A stretch of 64,000 nucleotides of DNA. Origin: Selenomonas ruminantium AC2024 (GTDB lineage Bacteria > Bacillota > Negativicutes > Selenomonadales > Selenomonadaceae). The stretch's first letter is position 1. Every line of letters starts with the position of its first letter. Below the pieces are notes generated by a model. The model had not been told where the DNA came from. It saw nothing but the letters and a program-made list of their open reading frames with translations, and did not search any database. The position numbers were made by a program, and so were the translations under genes. Below, piece after piece: positions 1 through 7,662 of the stretch. The DNA lies in NCBI RefSeq assembly GCF_000687995.1, contig NZ_JIAC01000001.1, positions 62,001-126,000 on the forward strand, given 5' to 3'.

Positions 1-94
1 GCACCAGACATTTCTTCCCCCTTTTCGTCATTTCATGCGCAAAAACAGCACCACAAAGCCCGGCCCCTACAATCAGGTAATCATACTTCGCCAT
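1..94 (-). CDS. glf: UDP-galactopyranose mutase, N-terminal part (runs off left edge)
   Basis: Only the first 31 codons are in the window. The translation opens with a charged stretch followed by YDYLIVGAGLCGAVFAHEM, the FAD-binding Rossmann start (GxGxxG) in the form typical of UDP-galactopyranose mutase, including the 'GLCGAVFA' segment. The enzyme interconverts UDP-galactopyranose and UDP-galactofuranose in the cytoplasm. The ATG at 94 follows a G-rich ribosome site (GGGGGCAGG) at suitable spacing. It lies 14 bases downstream of the TIM-barrel gene on the same strand and is probably co-transcribed with it. Another FAD-dependent oxidoreductase is possible because so little is visible. Confidence 0.8.
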   Translation of the reverse strand, partial: MAKYDYLIVGAGLCGAVFAHEMTKRGKKCLV

Positions 95-108
95 AAAACC
101 TGCCCCCA

Positions 109-1047
109 TTAACACAAAATCCGCTTCGCAAAATATTTTCCTATTGTTGCGATAAACGTCAGCGATTCCTTTCTTAATCCCTGCGGGAAGGCTGTCAACA
201 CCGGAGCGGTTTCAAAATTCAGCACTCCCCGATAATGAATATTCTGCAGGCCACGGATAAATCCCTGCCAATCCGTCGAGGCCCTGTTCTCCCGTGTCCG
301 GGCAAAGGTGTAGGGAATCTGATGCAAATCCGTTATGCCATCGTTGTCGTGAATATGCAAAACCTTCAGCCGCGACCCCAAAACCGTCACAAACTCTTCC
401 ATATCCACCCCCACCAGATTGGCATGCCCCGTATCAAAGCAGAATCCCAGCACCTCACATCCATACTGCTCATTGATACGGTCGATACGCTCCGCCATCT
501 TACGGGCATTGCAACAAGGCCCTTCAATCATATGCCCCCCCAGCCCATTATACAGATTTTCCACACAAAGGGTTATCCCCAACTCACGCGCCTGCGGTGC
601 CAGATAATGAATAAATTTCTCCGTCTGTGTCCATTCCCTGTCCTCGCTGCCCAACTCACGCGCCAGCTTAAACCCATGCACCACAATATACCGGCAGCCA
701 AAAAAAGCACAGACAGCCAGACTTTTCGGTGCCATCTGATGCCATAGATAGTCATTGAGTTCCGTACTTCCCTGCGGGACATAAATTGGATAGGGCATAT
801 GCATCTGATGAATCCTTATTCCAGCTTTTGCCGCCCCCTCCTTATGCGGGGTAAAAAACTCCTCCAATTCCTGCACGCTGGCATCAAAAAAACGATTTAA
901 ATTGTTTCCATATATATCCAAATTCAACAAATAGGCATTCAGGCTGAAATCCGCACAAGAAAAACCTGCCTGCCGCAGCAGCGAAAAACCTTCTGCCGGA
1001 TTTTCGTCCTGCACGGCTTCTTTTGTCTGTACCCCTAATTCCAGCAT
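109..1047 (-). CDS. Sugar phosphate isomerase/epimerase-like TIM-barrel protein
   Basis: A 312-residue protein of the xylose-isomerase-like TIM-barrel superfamily (AP endonuclease 2 fold). The divalent-metal ligands expected for the family can be seen: E163 in CVEN, D205 and H208 in FDTGH, H231 or H233 in HIHDND, and E279 in NFET. Members isomerise or epimerise sugars and related polyols; the substrate here cannot be read from sequence. The open frame extends 19 codons further upstream, but I choose the ATG at 1047: it follows AGGAAGG and begins one base after the upstream stop codon. The upstream neighbour is a degenerate paralogue, and glf follows, so a role in supplying a sugar precursor for the glycan is likely. 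Confidence 0.8.
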   Translation of the reverse strand: MLELGVQTKEAVQDENPAEGFSLLRQAGFSCADFSLNAYLLNLDIYGNNLNRFFDASVQELEEFFTPHKEGAAKAGIRIHQMHMPYPIYVPQGSTELNDYLWHQMAPKSLAVCAFFGCRYIVVHGFKLARELGSEDREWTQTEKFIHYLAPQARELGITLCVENLYNGLGGHMIEGPCCNARKMAERIDRINEQYGCEVLGFCFDTGHANLVGVDMEEFVTVLGSRLKVLHIHDNDGITDLHQIPYTFARTRENRASTDWQGFIRGLQNIHYRGVLNFETAPVLTAFPQGLRKESLTFIATIGKYFAKRILC

Positions 1048-1048
1048 C

Positions 1049-2287
1049 CTAAAATCCTTCCTCCGGTAAATTCCCGGCATACATCGTGGACAAACATTCA
1101 TCATTGAAAAATTCTATCGGATTCTGCAGCCCCATTTCCCGCAGCTGCGCCTCAATTTCCCGGTAATAGATATTGCAGATAAAGATGGCACAAGCTGCCG
1201 GCAAATCGCGTAAATCCTGTGGATCATGCACCGTCAGGCCGCATACTTCCTGCCCCCAAACCTGCGGATTATTGTCACAGGTAAACAGCGGTGGATATTT
1301 CTCCCCATAACAGCTCATATAATTCCTGCACATATTGCCGGCACCAAACAGTACTCTTTGCTCATATTTTTCCAACGTCTTTTCCATATCAATCTGCCAG
1401 AGAATATACTGCACCACATCCTCTGCCAATCGCATCAACTGTGGCCGCAATAAAGGCGGAAAAGCCGCTGCCGTATCCCGCAGACTCAACACCAAATTCC
1501 CATCAAAAGCAATCTCCCGCAAACTGCGAATCACATTCAGCCAGTCGGTTTCACACGCCCTGTGACTAGCTCCCGTAAAGGGCAGCAGCTGCCGGTCTCC
1601 TGTCGCATCACTGTCGCAGATAATCACCGCCTGCAAGCGGCTGCCCAGCGCCAGCACCAAATCATACACATTCAGACCACAGGGGCCGGCAGCTCCCATA
1701 TTCAGACAAAAGCCAAAAACCTTTCCCCCCGCAGCTTCATTTAGTACATCTACCCAGTGAACTGCCTCTACCGCCTCCGACATTGCCCCCCGTACAAAAT
1801 GTCCGTTGATACTTTTAGCTTGATTCTCCAGTAATATCATAATTTTGTACTTTTGTACCAATGGTAACAAAGACAGATACAACTCCTTATTGACCTGCCA
1901 CAACTCTGTCTTATCCTCTGCTTCCGGCCAGGGACGAATCACCAGCTGTCGGCAGCCCTGCAAACCAGCCTGTCGGATACTTTCCTCTACAAACTCCTGA
2001 TATACAGCCAGGGACGGCCAATCTGCCGCCGCATCCCCCCAATGTGGTGCATATCCCAATGGCAGCCTAACGCCTTGACCGGCAAACTTCCTGCCAAACT
2101 CCTTAACCACCTGCCAGCGTTCTTTACGCCAAACTGTATCGTCCGTCAATTTTCGCAATTTATGCTGGGGAAACATCATGGCCATGTCAAACACAGCTTG
2201 CTTAAACGCAGAACCGGCTATATCCTTTACCCCCTGTCCCGGATACTCCCAATTGGACAGACCATCCGGTGCACATAGTATATCCAT
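1049..2287 (-). CDS. Degenerate TIM-barrel paralogue fused to a C-terminal Rossmann ('FGAG') domain
   Basis: A 412-residue protein. Residues 1 to about 295 align by eye with the neighbouring TIM-barrel enzyme, but the catalytic metal ligands are mostly gone: FDTGH is replaced by LNMGAAG, HIHDND by IICDSD, and NFET by a segment ending RDT; only the first Glu (LLEN) remains. Residues about 308-400 form a separate small nucleotide-binding-like domain beginning QRVLFGAGNMCRNYM and continuing with a CDNN segment after the second strand. This is the same module found in many enzymes of the island. I infer a non-catalytic or binding role for the barrel. The gene lies two bases after the 748-codon gene and is translationally coupled to the next. 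Confidence 0.72.
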   Translation of the reverse strand: MDILCAPDGLSNWEYPGQGVKDIAGSAFKQAVFDMAMMFPQHKLRKLTDDTVWRKERWQVVKEFGRKFAGQGVRLPLGYAPHWGDAAADWPSLAVYQEFVEESIRQAGLQGCRQLVIRPWPEAEDKTELWQVNKELYLSLLPLVQKYKIMILLENQAKSINGHFVRGAMSEAVEAVHWVDVLNEAAGGKVFGFCLNMGAAGPCGLNVYDLVLALGSRLQAVIICDSDATGDRQLLPFTGASHRACETDWLNVIRSLREIAFDGNLVLSLRDTAAAFPPLLRPQLMRLAEDVVQYILWQIDMEKTLEKYEQRVLFGAGNMCRNYMSCYGEKYPPLFTCDNNPQVWGQEVCGLTVHDPQDLRDLPAACAIFICNIYYREIEAQLREMGLQNPIEFFNDECLSTMYAGNLPEEGF

Positions 2288-2289
2288 AC

Positions 2290-4524
2290 TTAGTCCTCTT
2301 TCTTTGCCAACTGCTGATTAATAACCGCCTTAATCTTCGTAGAACTTGTCTGCTCCGTGTACGGGAAAAACACCATAGTGGATCCATGTTTTTCCAAAAA
2401 ATCCTTTTCCGCCAGCCAATACGGGTCATTTTCATAATCACTGCCGGAAAACTGCACATCAAAATGATATAAATCCCAAGCTTCCCGTGTACCGGCATAA
2501 GTAAGGGGTATTTCATTCGCCTCATCTACGTAGCGGCAGGCCCGTACCAGTTCCACTCGCTCAGCAAAAGGAATAAAGGGGTCTACTCCCTTATTCTTGC
2601 GCACACCTTCATCCGACACGACCCCCACAATCAGATAATCACACTGCTCCTTAGCCCGCCGGAACATATTGAGGTGGCCGATATGGTATAAATCAAAGAC
2701 CCCGGCAATATAGCCAATATGATATTTCTTAACCTGCGCACCCGCTTTCTCTCCCCCGCTTATGGTGACATTATTTACCACCACCTGCCGTGGCTTACGC
2801 GGATAACTGCGCTGCGGATCAAAAATACTGTATTCCTCAATCCCCATATTCTTTAGCTGCCATACGACCGACTGATAGCCCTTGATACAAATCAGTACCT
2901 TAAAGCTGCCCGGCTTCCATTGCCGCAATTCTTCCGGGCTTACAATGGAAATTCCCCGCAATTTCGTTCCCCAACGCGACTGCTGATTATCCACCACCAG
3001 CGACACCGGATGTTCATTGCTAAACCCATCCATAAACCGTTGCGCCCACAATCCCGAACCAAAGACCACCAGTTTCTTATCCTCCAAACCGGCAAAAATA
3101 TCCACGAACAGTCGCTGATATTCTTCCTCCGGATAATTGAGCCGCTGACGGTTGGCATAAACCTGTTGCGAATCACGCTGATGCGGCCCATAAATGTCAT
3201 GCAAAGGCCCTAAATTGCGCAATTTAGTCAAAAACTCATTGCTCATTCTATGCCAGCGACCTAAGTATTTCGTAAGACCATATCGTTCATACAACACCTC
3301 CGCCGGTAAGATTTGCTGCATCTTTCTGTCACCACCATAAGTGAGCGATACCAGTCGGGTAAGGATCACATTGGCAGGATAATCAGCAAACGCAAACTCC
3401 TGATCAAAGAAAACAAACTCTCCGTCTACCGCAAAAGAATTCAGTGGCACCATATCCAAGTAACCTTTGCGCAGCAGCACGCCTTCTCCATCACCGGCAT
3501 CTTCCCGCACATGCTCAGATGACCTTAGAATAAGCGCAGCAAAATGATCCATTGCCTGCAAAAACTTTTCCTTATCCTGCCGCAACAACTTGCGCAAGTA
3601 AGAAGTCCCCACTTCTGCTTCCATAAATGGCATCGACAGCTGCCCGTCAGTAAGTTTCGTAGGTACCACTTTGACACCATGTGCCGCCAATTCCTCCATA
3701 TTGTTCTGAACATCCCGCAGCCGTCCTTCACCAGCAGCAGCCAACGGTTTCTTTACCACTACGCCATCTTCGTATATTATCGTATATATACCAAACTCAA
3801 CGCCACGCTCCGCCGAACAGGTCACATGCTGCACATTCGATAAACTGCCATTCAGCGAACATTCCACCAGATATGCATTGGCCAGTGCATGAAACAGCCC
3901 GTTTTCCATCAGGGAAGCATACAGGTTTTCTTCCTCCAAAAAGACTGACTCCGGATGATTGTAAAAAGGAAACAACCGTACCGTCAAATCCTCATTGGGT
4001 AGGAAATCCTCTCTGTAAAAAAATGTGGGATGTTCCAAATCGGGTAATACGGTATAAAACTTCACCCTGGCAAAGCCGGCAGCCTCTAGCCACTGCCGCA
4101 TTCTGCCTTGTCCATACATGCGCCCATGAAAAACATCTTCCCGTTTTCCATAGGCCATACGATAATTCTCTATACCATCAAAAGACTGCTCCGTATAAGG
4201 ATCCCTGTCTCCACAGAAATACCTCAGCCCAAAAGAATTGTTCATAGCCAGCAGTAACCGTCCCTGCATGGTTAAATAATGCGGTAAAGCGGCTATCACT
4301 GCCGCAGGCTCTGCCAACCGCTCAAAACCGCAATCAGCTAAAATTAAATCAAACCCGGCTTCCCGCAAATCCCCCTTTGCCGCCTGCTCCCAGCTGACAC
4401 ATGTAACCGCAATATGCTCCGGCCACACAAAGTCCTGCCCATCCCCCACAAAAAGTAACCTCTTACAAGCAGACATATCATACCACGCATACAAACTGCG
4501 TTGAATTTCATTGTATAATTCCAT
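2290..4524 (-). CDS. Multidomain protein: methyltransferase-like, kinase-like, Rossmann and cytidylyltransferase domains
   Basis: About 744 residues with four recognisable parts. Residues ~15-160 resemble a class I SAM-methyltransferase fold. Residues ~240-440 resemble an aminoglycoside-phosphotransferase/choline-kinase-like fold, with a VVKKPL strand and YLDMVPLNSF...FFDQEF in place of the catalytic HxDxxxxN and D. Residues ~483-575 are the island's small Rossmann module (KLVVFGSG). Residues ~600-744 are a nucleotidyltransferase of the TagD/glycerol-3-phosphate cytidylyltransferase type, with HIGH and a late SSTKIK motif in place of the family's ISTTxI-type segment. It probably makes a CDP-activated polyol or sugar; the first two domains are less certain. 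ATG 4524 follows GGAGGG; an in-frame ATG at 4536 is a weaker alternative. Confidence 0.7.
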   Translation of the reverse strand: MELYNEIQRSLYAWYDMSACKRLLFVGDGQDFVWPEHIAVTCVSWEQAAKGDLREAGFDLILADCGFERLAEPAAVIAALPHYLTMQGRLLLAMNNSFGLRYFCGDRDPYTEQSFDGIENYRMAYGKREDVFHGRMYGQGRMRQWLEAAGFARVKFYTVLPDLEHPTFFYREDFLPNEDLTVRLFPFYNHPESVFLEEENLYASLMENGLFHALANAYLVECSLNGSLSNVQHVTCSAERGVEFGIYTIIYEDGVVVKKPLAAAGEGRLRDVQNNMEELAAHGVKVVPTKLTDGQLSMPFMEAEVGTSYLRKLLRQDKEKFLQAMDHFAALILRSSEHVREDAGDGEGVLLRKGYLDMVPLNSFAVDGEFVFFDQEFAFADYPANVILTRLVSLTYGGDRKMQQILPAEVLYERYGLTKYLGRWHRMSNEFLTKLRNLGPLHDIYGPHQRDSQQVYANRQRLNYPEEEYQRLFVDIFAGLEDKKLVVFGSGLWAQRFMDGFSNEHPVSLVVDNQQSRWGTKLRGISIVSPEELRQWKPGSFKVLICIKGYQSVVWQLKNMGIEEYSIFDPQRSYPRKPRQVVVNNVTISGGEKAGAQVKKYHIGYIAGVFDLYHIGHLNMFRRAKEQCDYLIVGVVSDEGVRKNKGVDPFIPFAERVELVRACRYVDEANEIPLTYAGTREAWDLYHFDVQFSGSDYENDPYWLAEKDFLEKHGSTMVFFPYTEQTSSTKIKAVINQQLAKKED

Positions 4525-4636
4525 AGTTCCCTCCATTGCTCCCTGCTCAAATATCGTTATCCTGCTTTATTTTATTTTACATTTCTTGCCCAAAATCCTG
4601 CCGGAAACGTGCTCGCCAACCTCCCGGAAGAAAAAT

Positions 4637-4663
4637 TAAAGTTTTAGCCAATATATCCGATAT
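4637..4663 (+). promoter_or_regulatory. Sigma-28/sigma-D (FliA) type flagellar promoter
   Basis: The sequence reads TAAAGTTT at 4637-4644, then 11 bases, then TCCGATAT at 4656-4663. Known sigma-28 consensus sequences are TAAAGTTT-N11-GCCGATAA (E. coli) and TAAA-N15-GCCGATAT (Bacillus sigma-D), so spacing is exact and only one or two -10 positions differ. It points at the gene starting at 4709. Confidence 0.85.
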
Positions 4664-4708
4664 ACAAAATAGGATAAATGTACGATTCTAAGGAAGGACG
4701 TGTAAACA

Positions 4709-5230
4709 ATGATGGATATGCGCATCAATGGAACAAGCGGATACCAATCCCCTTATGACCGCTATAGCAGCTATGATAATTACAACAACCAAACTGCCCC
4801 CTACGATACGAACGCACCAGCAGAAGAAAACGAAAGCGAAACCAAAGACGCCAACGGTCGAAAATCCAGCCCTGGCGAATGTGAGACCTGTAAAAACCGC
4901 AAATACCAGGACGGCTCCGACGAAATGGTTTCCTTCAAAGCCGCCGGCCATATCGACCCAAGCAACGCTGCCTCCGTGGTCATGAGCCACGAACAGGAAC
5001 ACGTTTCCAACGCCTACCAAAAAGCAGACGCCGGCAACGGCGAAGTCGTCCGCGCCAGCGTCCGCCTCAAAACCGATGTCTGCCCCGAATGCGGCCGCAC
5101 CTACATCTCCGGCGGTGAAACCACCACCCAAATCCGCTACGTCAACGAAACCAATCCCTACCAAAAAGACCTCAAAGAATCCGATAAGAGCAAATACCAG
5201 GGAGCTAATGTGGATATTGACGCAGGGTAA
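4709..5230 (+). CDS. Small putative metalloprotease-related protein (SprA-related/CJM1_0395-like), flagellar regulon
   Basis: A 173-residue protein. The N-terminal 50 residues are polar and rich in Tyr, Asn, Gln and Glu, and look disordered. A CETC pair (C58, C61) and a CPEC pair (C125, C128) suggest a zinc site. H94-E95-x-x-H98 within SHEQEH is a zincin-type motif followed by VSNAY. The family resemblance is to SprA-related putative metalloproteases, whose function is not established. The start is supported by AAGGAAGGA nine bases upstream; the adjacent second ATG (4712) is equally possible. It stands alone on the plus strand between a sigma-28 promoter and a terminator, so it should be made with late flagellar genes. 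No signal peptide is visible. Confidence 0.75.
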   Translation: MMDMRINGTSGYQSPYDRYSSYDNYNNQTAPYDTNAPAEENESETKDANGRKSSPGECETCKNRKYQDGSDEMVSFKAAGHIDPSNAASVVMSHEQEHVSNAYQKADAGNGEVVRASVRLKTDVCPECGRTYISGGETTTQIRYVNETNPYQKDLKESDKSKYQGANVDIDAG

Positions 5231-5235
5231 AAAAC

Positions 5236-5273
5236 ACCGTCATCCCGTAACTTGAGGGATGGCGGTATTTTTA
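5236..5273 (+). terminator. Rho-independent terminator
   Basis: ACCGTCATCCC, a nine-base loop, and GGGATGGCGGT form an 11-bp near-perfect stem followed by a T-rich run (ATTTTTAT). It lies just after the stop codon of the HEQEH gene. Confidence 0.85.
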
Positions 5274-5303
5274 TATTCTTAACGAAATAATAAGAAAAAT
5301 TCA

Positions 5304-5331
5304 TTGAATATAACAATATATGTGATAAAAT
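5304..5331 (+). promoter_or_regulatory. Sigma-70-type promoter of the nuclease pseudogene
   Basis: TTGAAT (5304-5309), 16 bases, then TAAAAT (5326-5331) preceded by TGA, an extended -10 arrangement. A strong ribosome site, GGAGGAGG (5345-5352), follows before the ATG at 5363. Called by eye only. Confidence 0.5.
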
Positions 5332-5362
5332 ACACGTAGTAGTTGGAGGAGGCGTAAACACC

Positions 5363-6203
5363 ATGGGCATTTATATCAATCCCGGAAACAGCGGCTTTGC
5401 TGAAATAAACGATCAGGACTACGTAGACAAAACCCTGCTGATCGACCTGATTAATAAAACAGTAGAAAAAAAGAATAAACTAACCTGCATCAGCAGGCCT
5501 TTTGAATTACATCAGCAAAGATTATAACGGGCTGACCAAGACCATCGCTGAGTTAATCGGCGGCTTGGAGGTCAAGGTCGACACCATCGGCTTTGCCAAT
5601 GACCTCACCACCTTCCGCGGAAAAAACGACGTCCTCACCTTAATGATTCATCTAGGCTACTTGGCCTATGATTCCGAAAAAAAGACTGTACATATCCCCA
5701 ATGAAGAGATTAAACTTGAATTCCAACGCTCGATTCATGAAGTAAAACACGAAGCCACCCTAAAACGCTTGGCAGAAAGTGAACAGCTTTTTGCCGATAC
5801 CATACGACAAAACGAAGATGCCGTGGCCGCACAAATCGAAAAAGTCCATGCCGAAGAAACTGCCCCACTCCACTACAATAAGGAAGACAGTCTCCGCAGC
5901 GTAATCAAACTTGCCTACTACACCTATCGTGACCACTACTTGCAGTTTGAAGAACTTCCGGCCGGTGAAGGCTACGCCGATATCGTCTATCTGCCCAAAC
6001 ACGATTCAGACTGGCCCATACTGCTTATCGAACTGAAATGGAATCAAAATGCACAGGGAGCCATCGAACAAATCATGCAAAAAAAATATCCTGCTGTACT
6101 GCAGGATACCAAGCGTGAAATCCTGCTGGTCGGTATCAATTACAATAAGGATGCAAAAGCAGGAAATAAAAAACATACATGTAAAATGAGTTTGTCAAGA
6201 TAA
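5363..6203 (+). pseudogene. AAA-ATPase-like/PD-(D/E)XK nuclease (DUF1703-type) pseudogene
   Basis: The ATG at 5363 opens a reading frame starting MGIYINPGNSGF and continuing with YVDKTLLIDL, the characteristic start of the AAA-ATPase-like plus PD-(D/E)XK family (usually over 500 residues). After about 46 codons, at the family's CISRP point just before the Walker A motif, the frame breaks. The sequence resumes from about 5502 in another frame with the C-terminal part: YNGLTKTIAELIGG, then the nuclease core GYADIVYL...LIELKWN. The ATPase centre is therefore deleted. The extreme 3' end (HTCK) is cut by the IS256 element at 6188. Both short copies of catcagca at the junction hint at a slippage or deletion origin. 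Such genes are common, often multicopy and of unknown function. Confidence 0.82.
6180..6187. repeat. Target-site duplication, left copy (TGTAAAAT)
   Basis: The 8 bases TGTAAAAT directly before the left inverted repeat are repeated exactly at 7629-7636, directly after the right inverted repeat. This is the duplication expected for IS256-family insertion. Confidence 0.9.
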
Positions 6204-6223
6204 GTGTGTAAGTTTTTTTGCCA

Positions 6224-6256
6224 TAAGAAAAGCGGTCCGAAAGGGCCGCCTTTTCT
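6224..6256 (-). terminator. Terminator-like hairpin downstream of the IS256 transposase
   Basis: AGAAAAGCGGTCC, loop GAAA, GGGCCGCCTTTTCT forms a long stem with one mismatch; read on the minus strand it ends in TTTTCTTAT. It sits directly after the transposase stop codon inside the element. Confidence 0.7.
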
Positions 6257-6268
6257 ATGGGAAAAAGC

Positions 6269-7516
6269 TTAAAATTGCTCGTACTTTAGCATTCTTTCCT
6301 GAATTTTTCCATCAATAGCTAGTTGGTTCCGTACCATAGACCACCGCATAATGGGATGCCCCTGCCATTTTTTGTATAGCTCCAGAATTCGCAGATAAAG
6401 AATCTTGCGAACAGCATTTTCATGAGGAAAGGCCCCTTTTCTCGTTACTTTGCGAAAGCTGGAATTAACGCTCTCAATGGCGTTGGTAGTATACATCACA
6501 CGGCGTACGGCACTACCATAATTGAAAAGCTGTTCCACATGTATCCAGTTTCTCTCCCATACGGCTACTGCTCCAGGATAATGTTTCCAAGCGTCCTTAA
6601 ATCGGTCAAATTCGGCAATAGCCGCTTTGAGATTAACAGCACCATAAATCTTCTTAAGCTGGGCTGTAAATCCTTTGTAATCCTTGGAGGGTATGTACTT
6701 AATGGAATTGCGGATAAGGTGCACAATGCAGCGTTGTACCACCACCTGTGGAAAAATTGCTTTGGCCCCTTCTTCCAGCCCGGAAACACCGTCCATGCTG
6801 ATGAAAGCCACGTCTTCAACACCGCGTGTCTTAATTTCGTCAAAAATCTGCATCCAGTTATGCTTGCCTTCGGTGTCGCTAATCCATAAGCCTAGGATAT
6901 CCTTGATACCATCCAAATCATAGCCGAGAATTACGTAGATGGCACAGTTTTTCGTCTCGTACTCCTGCCGTATAGGGACGTAAAGACAGTCTACAAATAT
7001 AAAGGGATAAAAGGGCTTGAGGGGCCGATTCTGCCAGACTTCAGCTTCCTCTAGCACACGGTCGGTGATGTTTGAGATACTTTCCGCTGACAGGCTGAAG
7101 CCATAAATGTCTTCAATGGTCGAGGATATATCACGCTGGCTCATACCACGTCCATACATGGACAAGACTTTATCCTCAATACCCGTAATATCCTTTGACC
7201 GTTTAGGAATAGCCTGCGGCTCAAAGGAACCATCCCTGTCGCGAGGAACGCTGACGGGAATTTCACCAAAACTGCTTCGAACGGTCTTGTCGATATAGCC
7301 ATTGCGGCGATTGTCTGTATCCTTGCTGCCGTGGTCGTTAGATGTATAGCCCAGGTGGTTATCCATTTCTCCCTGCAACATAGCTTCCAGCATGGGGCCA
7401 AATACATCTTTTATAGCATCCTGCATTTCCTCCTTATTCTGGGGTTGATATTGCTCCATGATAAGTTTGGCGATAGCCTGTCCTTTTTCATTGCCTCTGT
7501 TTTTTCGTCTTGCCAT
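6269..7516 (-). CDS. IS256-family (Mutator-type) transposase
   Basis: A full-length 415-residue DDE transposase. Visible family marks are the GEMDNHLGYTSND segment, the first catalytic Asp in FIFVDCLYV, the second in ISMDGVSGLEEG, the C-x-x-H (CIVHLIRNS) segment, and the catalytic Glu in TTNAIESVNSSFRK. It carries out cut-and-paste or copy-out transposition of the surrounding element. Length and motifs are complete, so it is probably active. The gene has the whole element to itself, ends at a terminator hairpin and starts about 90 bases inside the right inverted repeat. Confidence 0.96.
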   Translation of the reverse strand: MARRKNRGNEKGQAIAKLIMEQYQPQNKEEMQDAIKDVFGPMLEAMLQGEMDNHLGYTSNDHGSKDTDNRRNGYIDKTVRSSFGEIPVSVPRDRDGSFEPQAIPKRSKDITGIEDKVLSMYGRGMSQRDISSTIEDIYGFSLSAESISNITDRVLEEAEVWQNRPLKPFYPFIFVDCLYVPIRQEYETKNCAIYVILGYDLDGIKDILGLWISDTEGKHNWMQIFDEIKTRGVEDVAFISMDGVSGLEEGAKAIFPQVVVQRCIVHLIRNSIKYIPSKDYKGFTAQLKKIYGAVNLKAAIAEFDRFKDAWKHYPGAVAVWERNWIHVEQLFNYGSAVRRVMYTTNAIESVNSSFRKVTRKGAFPHENAVRKILYLRILELYKKWQGHPIMRWSMVRNQLAIDGKIQERMLKYEQF

Positions 7517-7628
7517 AAGTGCTGTACTCCGTTTCTGTCATTATGATGATACTGTACCGCACTTTCGGATAAAAAGAAAGTGCGTAAGTTTTGTTACCGG
7601 TAACTTACACACTTAATTTTACACTCTC

Positions 7629-7636
7629 TGTAAAAT
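7629..7636. repeat. Target-site duplication, right copy (TGTAAAAT)
   Basis: Exact copy of 6180-6187. Removing the element and one copy rejoins the nuclease reading frame as KKHTCKIV, consistent with the usual C-terminus of that family. Confidence 0.9.
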
Positions 7637-7662
7637 TGTTTCCTTGTCATTCCACTCATTAT

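Larger units (their letters stand above)
6188..7628 (-). mobile_element. Complete IS256-family insertion sequence (1441 bp)
   Basis: The element is bounded by 25-bp imperfect inverted repeats, GAGTTTGTCAAGATAAGTGT... at 6188-6212 and, inverted, GAGAGTGTAAAATTAAGTGT... at 7604-7628; 20 of 25 positions match and the inner 14 are identical. Perfect 8-bp target duplications flank it. One intact Mutator-type transposase gene occupies most of it on the minus strand. The insertion lies in the last codons of the nuclease pseudogene. The intact ends and duplication suggest a recent insertion. Confidence 0.92.

Noticed and set aside
3681-4247. Plus-strand frame of 188 codons.
   Set aside because: It is rich in Pro, His and Thr without domain pattern and lies opposite the four-domain protein.
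4560-4640. Search for a sigma-54 or sigma-70 promoter for the leftmost minus-strand operon.
   Set aside because: Only weak pairs such as TTGGGC-N17-ATAAAG are present; the evidence is too thin to call.
4688-5164. Antisense open frame of 158 codons, very rich in Gly, Val, Phe and Ala.
   Set aside because: It is fully opposite the HEQEH gene, which has promoter, ribosome site and terminator; the composition is that of an antisense shadow.
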